Positions 1 to 10,644 of a stretch of DNA of 33,444 nt are shown one piece after another (positions within the stretch are counted from its first letter, which is position 1; each line of letters begins with the position of its first letter). The stretch lies in the NCBI GenBank assembly GCA_944350145.1, contig CALVOC010000003.1, positions 1 to 33,444 on the forward strand, given 5' to 3'. Under the pieces are notes generated by a model, which saw nothing but the letters and a program-made list of their open reading frames with translations, did no database searches and was not told the DNA's origin. A program made the position numbers and the translations under genes. The DNA comes from an uncultured Bacilli bacterium. Lineage in GTDB: Bacteria > Bacillota_I > Bacilli_A > RF39 > UBA660.

Positions 1-5
1 ATGAC

Positions 6-138
6 TTTCTGTATTTTTTTTAACTTATCCACTTTTTGTTTTGACTATGCATCAAATTTTACGAAAACTCAAAAAAAGTTTACAATAGGACTCACAGTTT
101 TGGCAATTTTTCAAACCACTTTACTAAAAATACAGAAA
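6..138. repeat. 13-bp inverted repeat flanking a 107-bp AT-rich segment
   Basis: TTTCTGTATTTTT at 6-18 is matched by its exact reverse complement at 126-138. The segment between has no coding capacity. The spacing would suit a very small MITE-like element or a weak long-range RNA pairing, but no target-site duplication is visible and both arms are low complexity, so chance is quite possible. The 212 bases before trmB hold no gene. Confidence 0.3.
58..86 (+). promoter_or_regulatory. candidate promoter upstream of trmB
   Basis: TTTACG (58-63), a 17-bp spacer and TACAAT (81-86) form a plausible sigma-A-type promoter. It would give a leader of about 120 nt before trmB. The -35 is poor and the background is AT-rich, so this is only a candidate. 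Confidence 0.3.
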
Positions 139-212
139 ATAAAATAAAAATAAAGACTTTTAAATAAATATTTGATAAAATAAAAACGATATAAAAAACA
201 AGGAGAAAAACT

Positions 213-851
213 ATGGAATATATAAAAATTAAAAATGCAGATAAAATTGTTAAAAATTGTCCTTACGTTGTCAACAATCCTAAAGAATATAAAGGAAAAT
301 GGAATACTATTTTTAAAAACAAAAATCCTATTTATTTAGAATTAGGAATGGGCAGAGGCGACTTTATAATTGATATGGCCAAAACATATCCAAATATAAA
401 TTTTATTGGATTAGAAGCAATTGATTCCCAAATGGTTCGAGCAGTAGAAAACTTAACAAATAAAAATCTGCCGAACTTAAAACTAATAAATTGTAATGCG
501 GAAGAAGTAGACAATATTTTTCAAAAAGAAATTGATACAATATATCTAACTTTCTGCGATCCTTGGCCTAAAAAAATTGATGAAAAGAAAAGATTCACTC
601 ACGTAAATTTTTTAAAAAAATATGATAAAATCTTTAAAAAACAAAAACACATTATTTTAAAAACCGATAACAAAGGCTTTTTTGCTTATTCATTAGAATC
701 TTTATCTAATTACTGGTACACATTTAAAAGAGTAAGTCTAGATCTCCATCATGATGAAAATCCTATTCCAAACATTATGACAAACTATGAAAAACAATAT
801 TTTAAAGAAGGACGACCTATCTATTATGTAGATGCTCGTTTCGAAGATTAA
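213..851 (+). CDS. trmB: tRNA (guanine-N7)-methyltransferase TrmB
   Basis: TrmB uses S-adenosylmethionine to methylate N7 of G46 in the variable loop of tRNAs, in the cytoplasm. The 212-aa length is normal for the bacterial family. The SAM-binding glycine motif LELGMGRGDF is at about residues 42-51 and the family signature DPWPKK at 116-121; the C-terminal half has the expected RFTHVNFLKKY and ILKTDN segments. The start is set by AAGGAG eight bases before the ATG. It stands alone on the plus strand and converges with an unknown minus-strand reading frame that runs 114 bp into its 3' end. Nothing looks damaged in trmB itself. Identification is firm. Confidence 0.96.
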   Translation: MEYIKIKNADKIVKNCPYVVNNPKEYKGKWNTIFKNKNPIYLELGMGRGDFIIDMAKTYPNINFIGLEAIDSQMVRAVENLTNKNLPNLKLINCNAEEVDNIFQKEIDTIYLTFCDPWPKKIDEKKRFTHVNFLKKYDKIFKKQKHIILKTDNKGFFAYSLESLSNYWYTFKRVSLDLHHDENPIPNIMTNYEKQYFKEGRPIYYVDARFED

Positions 852-1586
852 TTTATCCAGAAAATGGATATTTTTTTGAATAAACTCTTCTAAATCTTCT
901 AAATTTCCTCTAAAAGATCCCGTTGCCCATCCCGTATCATCATATTTAGACACTCGATTAAGACCAGGTAACTCTTGAATTTTTTCAAAATTTGTAACGG
1001 TTGGAATAAAATATTCCACATATACTTGTTCATGATCTTTTTTAATCTTTAAAGAAGTAGCGTGCCCATAATCACGAATAAGAACATACACAAAATTTTC
1101 ATCATAAGAAAGAATTCGAATATATCTACTTTCCAAATTTGTTGGAAACTTATCAAAAACATTTTTAGAAAAAGAAGTTTCTTTTCCACAAAGCACAAGA
1201 TTATTTTTTTCCAATACAATAGGAAAAACTTGAGAATAATTCAATTTATTAACAATATAAGAATGATAAAAATTCAAAAGTTCGTTAATAAAAGTACAAT
1301 TTTTTTGGATGGCTTTTAAATCAAAAGAAACTTTGTTTGCTACACAATTTTGATGAACAATATCCAAAAATTCAGGTTTTAAAGAAACAAATCTTTCAAA
1401 AACTAAACGTTCTATCCCCATCTGCGTACAATCACATTTATCTAAATCTTCTTGTAATTTTTGAAAAAATTGATCGACAAAATTTTCAAGCAAATCGGTA
1501 TATTCCAAAGAAGATAATTCTAATAAAGAAAGAAAACTCTTAAAAAATTTTTGAAATTGAGTACTTGTTCGATTTAATAAACGCAA
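738..1586 (-). CDS. uncharacterized protein, probably the main part of an interrupted gene
   Basis: I do not recognise this family. The frame runs from a TTG at 1586 for 282 codons and gives a soluble protein with an aromatic-rich N-terminal part and a mixed alpha/beta C-terminal half containing DDTGWATGSFRGNLEDLEEF. The TTG has no well-spaced ribosome binding site. The same frame continues upstream through a TAG at 1593-1595 for some 40 more codons of equally protein-like sequence starting right after ligA, so this is probably the 3' part of a gene broken by a nonsense change. Its last 38 codons are antisense to trmB, which suggests that the original stop was also lost. It is the last member of the pcrA-ligA operon. 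Confidence 0.55.
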   Translation of the reverse strand: MRLLNRTSTQFQKFFKSFLSLLELSSLEYTDLLENFVDQFFQKLQEDLDKCDCTQMGIERLVFERFVSLKPEFLDIVHQNCVANKVSFDLKAIQKNCTFINELLNFYHSYIVNKLNYSQVFPIVLEKNNLVLCGKETSFSKNVFDKFPTNLESRYIRILSYDENFVYVLIRDYGHATSLKIKKDHEQVYVEYFIPTVTNFEKIQELPGLNRVSKYDDTGWATGSFRGNLEDLEEFIQKNIHFLDKLIFETSIYIIDRSSFFKILFFIVCHNVWNRIFIMMEI

Positions 1587-1592
1587 AAATCT

Positions 1593-1721
1593 CTACATTT
1601 GATACGTTCCAACTAGCGAGTCCTTAGCTTTTAAAAGATTTAACAAAATCTTCTTAATATCTTCATCTTGTTTAAAAAAATCTTGAAGCATTTGTAAATT
1701 TTTTTGAACATCGTTATTTAT
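1593..1721 (-). pseudogene. 5' fragment of the interrupted gene downstream of ligA
   Basis: Reading in the same frame as 738-1586, the 42 codons before the TAG encode a helical segment (NNDVQKNLQMLQDFFKQDED and onward to GTYQM). The last codons of ligA contain GGTGAGG, a good Shine-Dalgarno sequence, but the triplet at the right spacing is ATA (1719-1721) rather than ATG. The only in-frame ATG (1689-1691) lacks a ribosome binding site. The fragment could be a real small gene with a rare ATA start, but loss of start, internal stop and read-on at the 3' end together point to decay. Confidence 0.4.
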
Positions 1722-1726
1722 AAAAA

Positions 1727-4658
<2,932 letters not shown>

Positions 4659-4662
<4 letters not shown>

Positions 4663-5018
4663 CTTCCCAAACCTTTCTCCAATTGTATTTGTTCTTCTAA
4701 CAAAACTAAAGCATCCTCTATACTTTCACCTTTAGCCTCATATAATTTTTCATACCGAAGTTTTCCTTCAATCATTTCTTCTTTTTCCAAAAAAGCACAA
4801 TAAAGTTGCTTACTTTTTTGAAACCGCAATCCGAAAGAAACAACATCAGATAATTTTTCTTTTATATTGGGATACAAAGTAAAATCAAAAGTATTATCGA
4901 AAATAGTGTGAATTGTTGTATATCCAGTCGGCCCTACTTTTTGAACCAAAGTCAAATAAGAAGAACCACGCCGATATATTCTCGTCAAAACATTTTCCAA
5001 AAAAAACTTTTCTTGCAT
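4659..5018 (-). CDS. uncharacterized 119-aa protein between pcrA and nucleotidyltransferase gene
   Basis: I do not recognise this family. It is a small soluble protein without signal peptide or membrane segment. The middle (GYTTIHTIFDNTFDFTLYP) looks like beta strands and the C-terminus (ESIEDALVLLEEQIQLEKGL) like an amphipathic helix. The gene begins 4 bp after the pcrA stop and ends in an ATGA overlap with the next gene, so it belongs to a tightly coupled operon and is very likely expressed. No function is inferred beyond that linkage. Confidence 0.75.
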
Positions 5019-5022
5019 AAAC

Positions 5023-7107
5023 TCACGACACTTTCTTTAAACTCTTATGATTTTTCATTAATTTTCGAATTCCATATTGTTTACTAAAGGCAATAGTTAC
5101 TAACGAAGAATCCACTCCAACAACAACTCCTCGGCCATATATTGTATGCATTACCACATCACCAACGGCATAAGAAACGTCTTCTTGGGTATACATATCT
5201 TCTTTATGAATAACCTTTTCCGTAGGTTCCGAAAATTCTTTTTCAATCAAGTTACTATCAATTTCTTCAATAAAACGACTTGGAATATTCCGATTAATTT
5301 GACCATACATCATTCTTGACTTAGCATTAGACAAATACAATCTTTCCTTAGCCCTTGTAATCGCGACATAACATAGACGCCTTTCTTCTTCAATTCCTTC
5401 TGCATCATTAAAGCTATTTTGATGAGGAAAAATTCCATCTTCCATTCCAACTAGAAAAACAACTGGAAATTCAAGGCCTTTAGCACTATGCATTGTCATT
5501 AAAGTAACCACATCATCGGTATTTTTATGTTCTGAAATGTCGGCAACTAAACTAATTTCTTCCAAAAAATCGCCTAAATCAACACTTCCTGTAGTATCTT
5601 CATAAGTTTTCGTAATACTCCGAAACTCCATTAAGTTATCTAACCTAAGTTCACTTTCTAAAGAAGGATCTTTTGAAAGTTCCTCTTTCATTCCTGTTTT
5701 TTCTAATACTTCATCAACCAATTCAGTTAAAGAAGAAGATTCACTAAATTTTTGTAAATCCAAAATCAACTGTTTAAATTCAAGTTCTTTTGGTGTATGC
5801 AAAACTTCAAACATACTCACACTTTTTTCAAGAGCCTCATTAGCAAGTTTAGCAATACTAGAACTTCCAATTCCTCTTTTAGGTACATTAATAACTCTTT
5901 CTAAAGAAACATTATCATGAACATTCAAAATAAGACGCAAATAACAAATCAAATCTTTAATTTCTTTACGAGCATAAAAATAATAACTTCCAACAACTTT
6001 ATAAGGAATATTTGCTTTTAAAAATTGTTCTTCTACAACTCGAGCTTGTGCATTCGTTCGATAAAAAACTGCAATATCTTTATTTTTATACCCCAATTCA
6101 AATAATTTTCTTATCTCGGAAATCACCAAAGAAATTTCATTTTTCTCATCATAAGCTCGCATATATTTAATTTTTAAACCATCTCCATGATGACTTCTTA
6201 AATTTTTTTCTTTTCGTTCTTTGTTATTCTTAATAACACTATTAGCTGCATCCAAAATCATTTTTGTACTTCGATAATTATCCTCTAAAGAAACAACTTT
6301 TGCATTGGGATAATCTCTTTCAAAATTCAAAATATTTTTATAGTTCGCTCCACGAAACTGATAAATCGATTGATCCGGATCACCAACAACGAACAAATTT
6401 TGATACTTACGAGCTAATAATTTTACTAATTTATATTGAACTTCATTCGTATCTTGATACTCATCAATTAAAATGTATTGAAATTTATCTTGATAATGCT
6501 CCAATACCTCAGGATGCTCTTGAAATAACAAAACAGGCAACCTTAATAAATCATCAAAATCTACAGAATTGTTCCGTTTTAATTTCAAATTGTATTCCAA
6601 ATAAACTTCATAAGCTATTTTTTCAACATCACTTTGAAAAAATTTTTCAATTTCAGCATTCGTTAACATTTCGTTTTTAATAAAGCTAATTCGATTACGA
6701 ATATAAGAAGGAGAAACTTCTTTACTATCATAACCCTTTTCTTTTAAAATCTTCTTTATCAAACTTAAAACATCATCACTATCCAAAATAGTAAAATTTC
6801 TTTCCATACCGAGCTTTAAAACATTTTCACGAATAATTCTCATGCCAAAAGAATGAAATGTTCCGACAAAAGCATCATTGTCAGAAACAATTTTTTCTAA
6901 TCTTTCCTTCATTTCTTTAGCAGCCTTATTCGTAAAAGTTATAGCTAAAATATGATACGAATCGATACCACTTTCTATTAGTTTTGCGATTCGCGTTGTT
7001 AAAACTTTTGTTTTACCACTACCGGCTCCTGCTATAACTAAACAAGGTCCATCTTTATGTAAAACCGCTTCTCTTTGTAAATCATTTAAACTTGTTAAAT
7101 CAATCAT
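5023..7107 (-). CDS. pcrA: UvrD/PcrA-type superfamily 1A DNA helicase
   Basis: A 3'-5' ATP-dependent helicase for repair and plasmid-type replication, which also removes RecA and works with RNA polymerase. Motif I AGAGSGKT is at 26-33 with Lys32; Q-motif LNDLQREAV, motif II DEYQDTNEVQY, motif III GDPDQSIYQFRGA, motif V MTMHSAKGLEFPVVFL and motif VI YVAITRAKERLYL follow in order. The C-terminal part (VGDVVMHTIYGRGVVVGV) is the PcrA Tudor-like domain, which favours PcrA over Rep. At 694 aa it is slightly short but complete. GAGGT precedes the ATG. It heads an operon with the 119-aa protein, the nucleotidyltransferase and ligA, driven by an extended -10 promoter at 7126-7134. Confidence 0.95.
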   Translation of the reverse strand: MIDLTSLNDLQREAVLHKDGPCLVIAGAGSGKTKVLTTRIAKLIESGIDSYHILAITFTNKAAKEMKERLEKIVSDNDAFVGTFHSFGMRIIRENVLKLGMERNFTILDSDDVLSLIKKILKEKGYDSKEVSPSYIRNRISFIKNEMLTNAEIEKFFQSDVEKIAYEVYLEYNLKLKRNNSVDFDDLLRLPVLLFQEHPEVLEHYQDKFQYILIDEYQDTNEVQYKLVKLLARKYQNLFVVGDPDQSIYQFRGANYKNILNFERDYPNAKVVSLEDNYRSTKMILDAANSVIKNNKERKEKNLRSHHGDGLKIKYMRAYDEKNEISLVISEIRKLFELGYKNKDIAVFYRTNAQARVVEEQFLKANIPYKVVGSYYFYARKEIKDLICYLRLILNVHDNVSLERVINVPKRGIGSSSIAKLANEALEKSVSMFEVLHTPKELEFKQLILDLQKFSESSSLTELVDEVLEKTGMKEELSKDPSLESELRLDNLMEFRSITKTYEDTTGSVDLGDFLEEISLVADISEHKNTDDVVTLMTMHSAKGLEFPVVFLVGMEDGIFPHQNSFNDAEGIEEERRLCYVAITRAKERLYLSNAKSRMMYGQINRNIPSRFIEEIDSNLIEKEFSEPTEKVIHKEDMYTQEDVSYAVGDVVMHTIYGRGVVVGVDSSLVTIAFSKQYGIRKLMKNHKSLKKVS

Positions 7108-7125
7108 GTCTATTACCTCATAAAC

Positions 7126-7134
7126 ATTATAACA
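7126..7134 (-). promoter_or_regulatory. extended -10 promoter for pcrA operon
   Basis: On the minus strand the sequence reads TGTTATAAT, a perfect extended -10 element, about 20 bases before the pcrA start and followed by GAGGT. No good -35 is present, as is usual for extended -10 promoters. Confidence 0.65.
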
Positions 7135-7178
7135 AAGCTCTAAATAAAAAAGAAGATGAATGACAAAAAATAGACAAG

Positions 7179-7204
7179 AAAAAAGGAAAGAAAAATCCTT
7201 CCTT
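7179..7204 (-). terminator. weak intrinsic terminator after gpmI
   Basis: On the minus strand, AAGGAA pairs with TTCCTT across a 10-base loop and is followed by a run of T. The stem is only 6 bp and begins inside the gpmI stop codon, so efficiency may be low. Confidence 0.4.
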
Positions 7205-8714
7205 AAATAATTTCTTTTATTAAACTACCCGATTCTCGCATTTCTTTCGGAACAGTAATATCCATATATTCTAAAATAGTTGGAGCAACATTTGTTAAAT
7301 CTCCTTTTTCTTTTAAAACAACTTTTTCATCTGTTATAAGGAAAGGAACTAAACTTGTTGTATGAGTAGTTACAGGATGTCCTTGAGCATCAAGCATTTG
7401 ATCGGCATTTCCATGATCTGCTAAAACAATCAATGTATAGAAATTTTCTTGAGCTTTTTCATAAAGCATTTTTAAACACAGATCCACGGTTACACATGCT
7501 TTCACAGTTGCGTCTAGATTTCCTGTATGGCCAACCATATCGGGATTTGCATAATTCACTAAGATAAAATCATAATCTTTTTCCATACAAGCCACACATT
7601 TTTTAGTAACTTCAATTGCACTCATTTCAGGTTTTAAATCATATGTTGCAACTTTAGGAGATGGAATCAAGAACTTCTGACAACCACTTAAAGAAGCATT
7701 GCTTTCTGCATCAAAGAAATAAGTAACATGAGCATACTTTTCTGTTTCAGCAATTCGGGCTTGTGTTAACCCCAAATCGGCAAAGTAAACTCCCAATGGA
7801 TTAGTAATTTTTGGCCTCTCCAAAAAATTGTGAGTTTTAATCTTAGGATCAATAGGTAAAAAAGAATACACTTTTAAATTTGGCATTGGAACAATAGCAA
7901 AATCTTCAAAAGAATTTTGAACAAAAGAAGCAACAATTTGTTTCGCACGATCTGTACGATAATTCATCCATAAAACGGCATCACCATCACGTATACCTTG
8001 AAAATCTTTCGTTTTAATCGGAGGTAAAAACTCATCTGTAATATTATTTCCATAACATTTTTGAATCATTAAAGGAATACTAGAAGCAAATAGTCCCTCC
8101 CCTTTAACAAGCAAATCATAATATTTTTTAGTACGATCAAAATTCTTATCACGGTCCATAGCATAATAACGACCACAAATGGACGCAATATACCCTACAC
8201 CTGTCTCATTCATTTTCTCTTCCAACTTAGAAATATAAGTATATAAAGATTTTGGATCGGTATCTCTACCATCACTTATAATATGAAAATAAACTTCCGA
8301 TATCTTTTCTTTATATAAAATATCTATCATTTGCATAAAATGTTCAAAGCTAGAATGAACTTTACCATCACTTAACAAGCCAATAATATGTAAAGGCTTT
8401 TCAGTCTCATGTAAATAATCTAACATATCTAAAAAATTAGAGTTAAGTTCCACATCGCCATTCAAAAACTCACGAATTAAAGCAATACTTTGTAAAATTT
8501 TTCTTCCAGCACCAATAGTCATATGACCAACTTCACTATTTCCAAACTGTCCTTTTTCTAATCCAACAGCTTCCTCACTGGCTTCTAATAAAGTATGTGG
8601 ATATTTTTTCCACAAATTCAGAAAATTATCTGGAGGAGCCATCTTTACAGCATTACCTAAAGTATTTTCACTCCAACCAAACCCATCTAATATAACTGTT
8701 AATATTTTTTTCAT
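7203..8714 (-). CDS. gpmI: 2,3-bisphosphoglycerate-independent phosphoglycerate mutase
   Basis: This cytoplasmic, Mn2+-dependent enzyme interconverts 3- and 2-phosphoglycerate in lower glycolysis. It has the alkaline-phosphatase-fold signatures of the family: the N-terminal metal site ILDGFGW, the catalytic-serine loop FGNSEVGHMTIGAGR, HIISDGRDTDP, NYANPDMVGHTG and LADHGNADQM. Length (503 aa) is typical. The ATG at 8714 follows GAGGAGG; an in-frame TTG one codon earlier is less likely. It is separated from spo0A by a terminator and 320 bp, so it probably has its own promoter. In Bacillus this enzyme controls 3-phosphoglycerate storage in the forespore, which makes its position beside spo0A notable. 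Confidence 0.96.
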   Translation of the reverse strand: MKKILTVILDGFGWSENTLGNAVKMAPPDNFLNLWKKYPHTLLEASEEAVGLEKGQFGNSEVGHMTIGAGRKILQSIALIREFLNGDVELNSNFLDMLDYLHETEKPLHIIGLLSDGKVHSSFEHFMQMIDILYKEKISEVYFHIISDGRDTDPKSLYTYISKLEEKMNETGVGYIASICGRYYAMDRDKNFDRTKKYYDLLVKGEGLFASSIPLMIQKCYGNNITDEFLPPIKTKDFQGIRDGDAVLWMNYRTDRAKQIVASFVQNSFEDFAIVPMPNLKVYSFLPIDPKIKTHNFLERPKITNPLGVYFADLGLTQARIAETEKYAHVTYFFDAESNASLSGCQKFLIPSPKVATYDLKPEMSAIEVTKKCVACMEKDYDFILVNYANPDMVGHTGNLDATVKACVTVDLCLKMLYEKAQENFYTLIVLADHGNADQMLDAQGHPVTTHTTSLVPFLITDEKVVLKEKGDLTNVAPTILEYMDITVPKEMRESGSLIKEII

Positions 8715-8805
8715 CAAATATCCTCCTCATAAAAGATATCAACATAAGAAAAAAGATTTTTGGTATCCAAATCAATAGTATCATTTATTTACTAAATTTT
8801 CAACA

Positions 8806-8995
8806 ATGAAAAAAGGAAATAAACCATTATTCTTGTATAGGTATTTTCTTAGAAAAGAGGCCAAAAATATTTTACGCATTAAATAACGATCTTTAAATGT
8901 ATTAGAAATATGCAAAACTAAATGATGATTTAGAAAGTATCCAAAAGATAACTGGACTAGATAAAAAAACAATAAATAAAATTCTAAACGGTTAA
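8806..8995 (+). pseudogene. decayed gene remnant ending in an HTH-like segment
   Basis: The only content besides a terminator in the 320-bp gpmI-spo0A gap. A plus-strand ATG at 8806 opens 26 codons (MKKGNKPLFLYRYFLRKEAK...) to a TAA. After that stop and one frame change, 8906-8995 encode YAKLNDDLESIQKITGLDKK followed by TINKILNG and a stop. The latter resembles the helix-turn-helix-like tail (TGLD..TI.KIL) found at the end of several small DNA-binding and Rpn/PD-(D/E)XK-type proteins. No ribosome binding site is present. I read this as a gene relic, with low confidence about its family. Confidence 0.3.
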
Positions 8996-9002
8996 TATCA
9001 AA

Positions 9003-9033
9003 AAAAGAATTGTTTTAATTTTACAATTCTTTT
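9003..9033 (-). terminator. intrinsic terminator after spo0A
   Basis: AAAAGAATTGT (9003-9013) and ACAATTCTTTT (9023-9033) form a perfect 11-bp stem around a 9-base loop, 4 bp after the spo0A stop. The A/T ends would provide a T-run in either direction. Confidence 0.75.
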
Positions 9034-9037
9034 GATT

Positions 9038-9817
9038 TTAATTATAGACAGGCAAATGATTTGCTTCTAAACGAAGTGCATCAGACAAAGTAACCATAAA
9101 TTCTGAATTCGTTGGTTTTGCACGATCATAATCAATACTATGTCCGAAAATTTTATTCATAGTATTATAATCCGCACGATTCCAACTCACTTCAATAGCA
9201 TGACGAATAGCTCTTTCTACTCTAGAAGCAGTTGTATTATATCTAAGAGCAATTTCCGGATAAACTTCTTTAGTTATTCCACCAATTAAACCAGTGGATT
9301 GATAAAGCATCAAGATTCCTTCTCTTAAATATTGATATCCTTTAATCTGAGAAGGAACTCCAAGTGTATGTAATAAGTCAGTAACTCGCATTTGAATCTC
9401 ATGACTAACTTTTTTATCTAAATAAAGTTCATTTTTATTTTCAACCATAATTTCTTTAATACGATTTTCTAATGAATGTAAATCACAAGGTTTAAGCATA
9501 TAATAATCAACTTCAAAATGAGCAGTCATACGTATCGTATAATCTTTTCGATAGCTTGACAAAACAATAACATGTTTTTTTATCTTCATTTTTTCTAAAT
9601 CTTCTAAAATAGCTAACCCATCTTTACCTGGCATAATAAGATCCATTAGAATAACATCAATTTCATTTTGATGTTCAACAATATAAGAAAAAGCTTTTTC
9701 TCCATCAGTTAAAACATCTAAAATATTGATCACTGCGTTGTTTTTGAAATACTCCTTCACACTACTCGTAAACTCCATACTGTCATCTACTACTAATGCG
9801 TTAATTTTTGTTTTCAT
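9038..9817 (-). CDS. spo0A: stage 0 sporulation response regulator Spo0A
   Basis: Master transcription factor for entry into sporulation, activated by phosphorylation. The receiver domain (about 1-120) has the acidic pair D11/D12, phospho-acceptor D59 in LMDLIMP, S87 and K109. The C-terminal effector domain (about 140-259) matches the Spo0A-specific recognition region (TKEVYPEIALRYNTTASRVE, RAIRHAIEVSW, KPTNSEFM), which separates it from other response regulators. The 259-aa length is normal. ATG at 9817 follows AAGGAGAG. It is transcribed alone, with a terminator behind it and a promoter plus Spo0A-box-like sites in front. Setting between tpiA and gpmI is unusual. Identification is firm. Confidence 0.96.
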   Translation of the reverse strand: MKTKINALVVDDSMEFTSSVKEYFKNNAVINILDVLTDGEKAFSYIVEHQNEIDVILMDLIMPGKDGLAILEDLEKMKIKKHVIVLSSYRKDYTIRMTAHFEVDYYMLKPCDLHSLENRIKEIMVENKNELYLDKKVSHEIQMRVTDLLHTLGVPSQIKGYQYLREGILMLYQSTGLIGGITKEVYPEIALRYNTTASRVERAIRHAIEVSWNRADYNTMNKIFGHSIDYDRAKPTNSEFMVTLSDALRLEANHLPVYN

Positions 9818-9864
9818 TTTTCTCTCCTTTTTAAAGTACTTCCACATTTACAACACGCACCTTA

Positions 9865-9873
9865 ATAGTAGCA
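9865..9873 (-). promoter_or_regulatory. candidate extended -10 promoter for spo0A
   Basis: TGCTACTAT on the minus strand matches an extended -10 element and lies about 48 bp before the spo0A ATG. A Spo0A-box-like site begins 5 bp upstream of it, where a -35/spacer contact would fall. Confidence 0.45.
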
Positions 9874-9878
9874 AATAT

Positions 9879-9940
9879 TTTGTCAAATTACTAGAGATAT
9901 AATTGTCTAGTTATGTATACTTGTGTCAAACTGTGTCGAA
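9879..9940. promoter_or_regulatory. cluster of three putative Spo0A boxes upstream of spo0A
   Basis: The plus strand carries TTTGTCAAA at 9879-9887, an exact match to the 0A-box consensus TTTGTCRAA, then TGTCAAA at 9924-9930 and TGTCGAA at 9934-9940. The last two are spaced 10 bp start to start, the spacing of tandem 0A boxes bound by two Spo0A effector domains; the first is 43 bp (about four helical turns) from the second. The distal pair lies inside the last codons of tpiA. Autoregulation of spo0A is known in Bacillus. Isolated heptamers also occur elsewhere in the window, but this is the only cluster. Confidence 0.5.
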
Positions 9941-10644
9941 CCATCATCATTTTGCAAAAATTTTACAAGATTTTTAGCTCTTTTGCAGAAATTTCCCAAC
10001 AATAATCCATCAATGGCATCATTATCATAAATTTGTCGAATATTAGAAGAAGAAATACCTCCACCATAAAAAAGTGGAAAATCGTATTTATATTCAAATT
10101 GCAACTCTTTTTTTAATTGATAAAAAAGATTAGAAATTTCAGAAACAGAAAGAATTTCATTTCCTCCAATTAACCAGGAAGGTTCATAAACGAATGTAAC
10201 CTTATTGTAATCTTTAGGTAAAACACGCGACAAGTAAGCACGTATTTTATTCATTAACTTAACATAAGAATATTGATAATCATGTTCTTCTTTAGTATCT
10301 GAAATAATGACATAAGCTTGCATACCTTCACTGACAACTCTTCGAAGTTTTTTCAATTTATTTTCAAAAGTATCCTCAATTTCAGAATGTCCAATTAAAA
10401 CTCCATAAACATCAAGACTTTTTAAGGCTTGGGCAGAAACTTTACCTGTATAACTGCCATTGCCATAACAAGAAACATCTTGTGCACCAATCTTATAATA
10501 CTTAGAATGCATTATAGGTAAATAACAAAAAGGAGGACAAATAATTAAAGAAAAACTTCCTACACAATTTTCTAGTTCCTTTTTGTATTTTAAAATGTCT
10601 TGTAAAGAATGTTCCATTTTTAAATTACATATCAAGGGTTTCAA
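9907..10644 (-). CDS. tpiA: divergent triosephosphate isomerase
   Basis: Interconverts dihydroxyacetone phosphate and glyceraldehyde 3-phosphate. All three catalytic residues are present in order: Lys9 in NLKM (usual NWKMN), His86 in GHSE, and Glu154 in YEPSWLIG. IGAQDVS and a C-terminal phosphate loop YGGGISSSN are also recognisable. Around these the protein is unusually diverged: GHSEIE instead of GHSERR, LIGGNE instead of AIGTGK in loop 6, and a non-standard hydrophilic tail QNDDGSTQFDTSIHN. I chose the TTG at 10644, preceded by GGAGGAGAG; it overlaps the pgk end by 20 bp, so translation is coupled. A longer reading to 10668 lacks a ribosome binding site. Length is 245 aa, as usual. Confidence 0.87.
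   Translation of the reverse strand: MKPLICNLKMEHSLQDILKYKKELENCVGSFSLIICPPFCYLPIMHSKYYKIGAQDVSCYGNGSYTGKVSAQALKSLDVYGVLIGHSEIEDTFENKLKKLRRVVSEGMQAYVIISDTKEEHDYQYSYVKLMNKIRAYLSRVLPKDYNKVTFVYEPSWLIGGNEILSVSEISNLFYQLKKELQFEYKYDFPLFYGGGISSSNIRQIYDNDAIDGLLLGNFCKRAKNLVKFLQNDDGSTQFDTSIHN

Noticed and set aside
38..68. GTTTT...AAAAC segment resembling a CRISPR repeat
   Set aside because: Occurs once only; no second copy, spacer or cas gene in the window.
8781..8972. 63-codon minus-strand open frame between gpmI and spo0A
   Set aside because: No ribosome binding site, very hydrophobic/aromatic composition typical of AT-rich noise, and antisense to a better explained plus-strand remnant.
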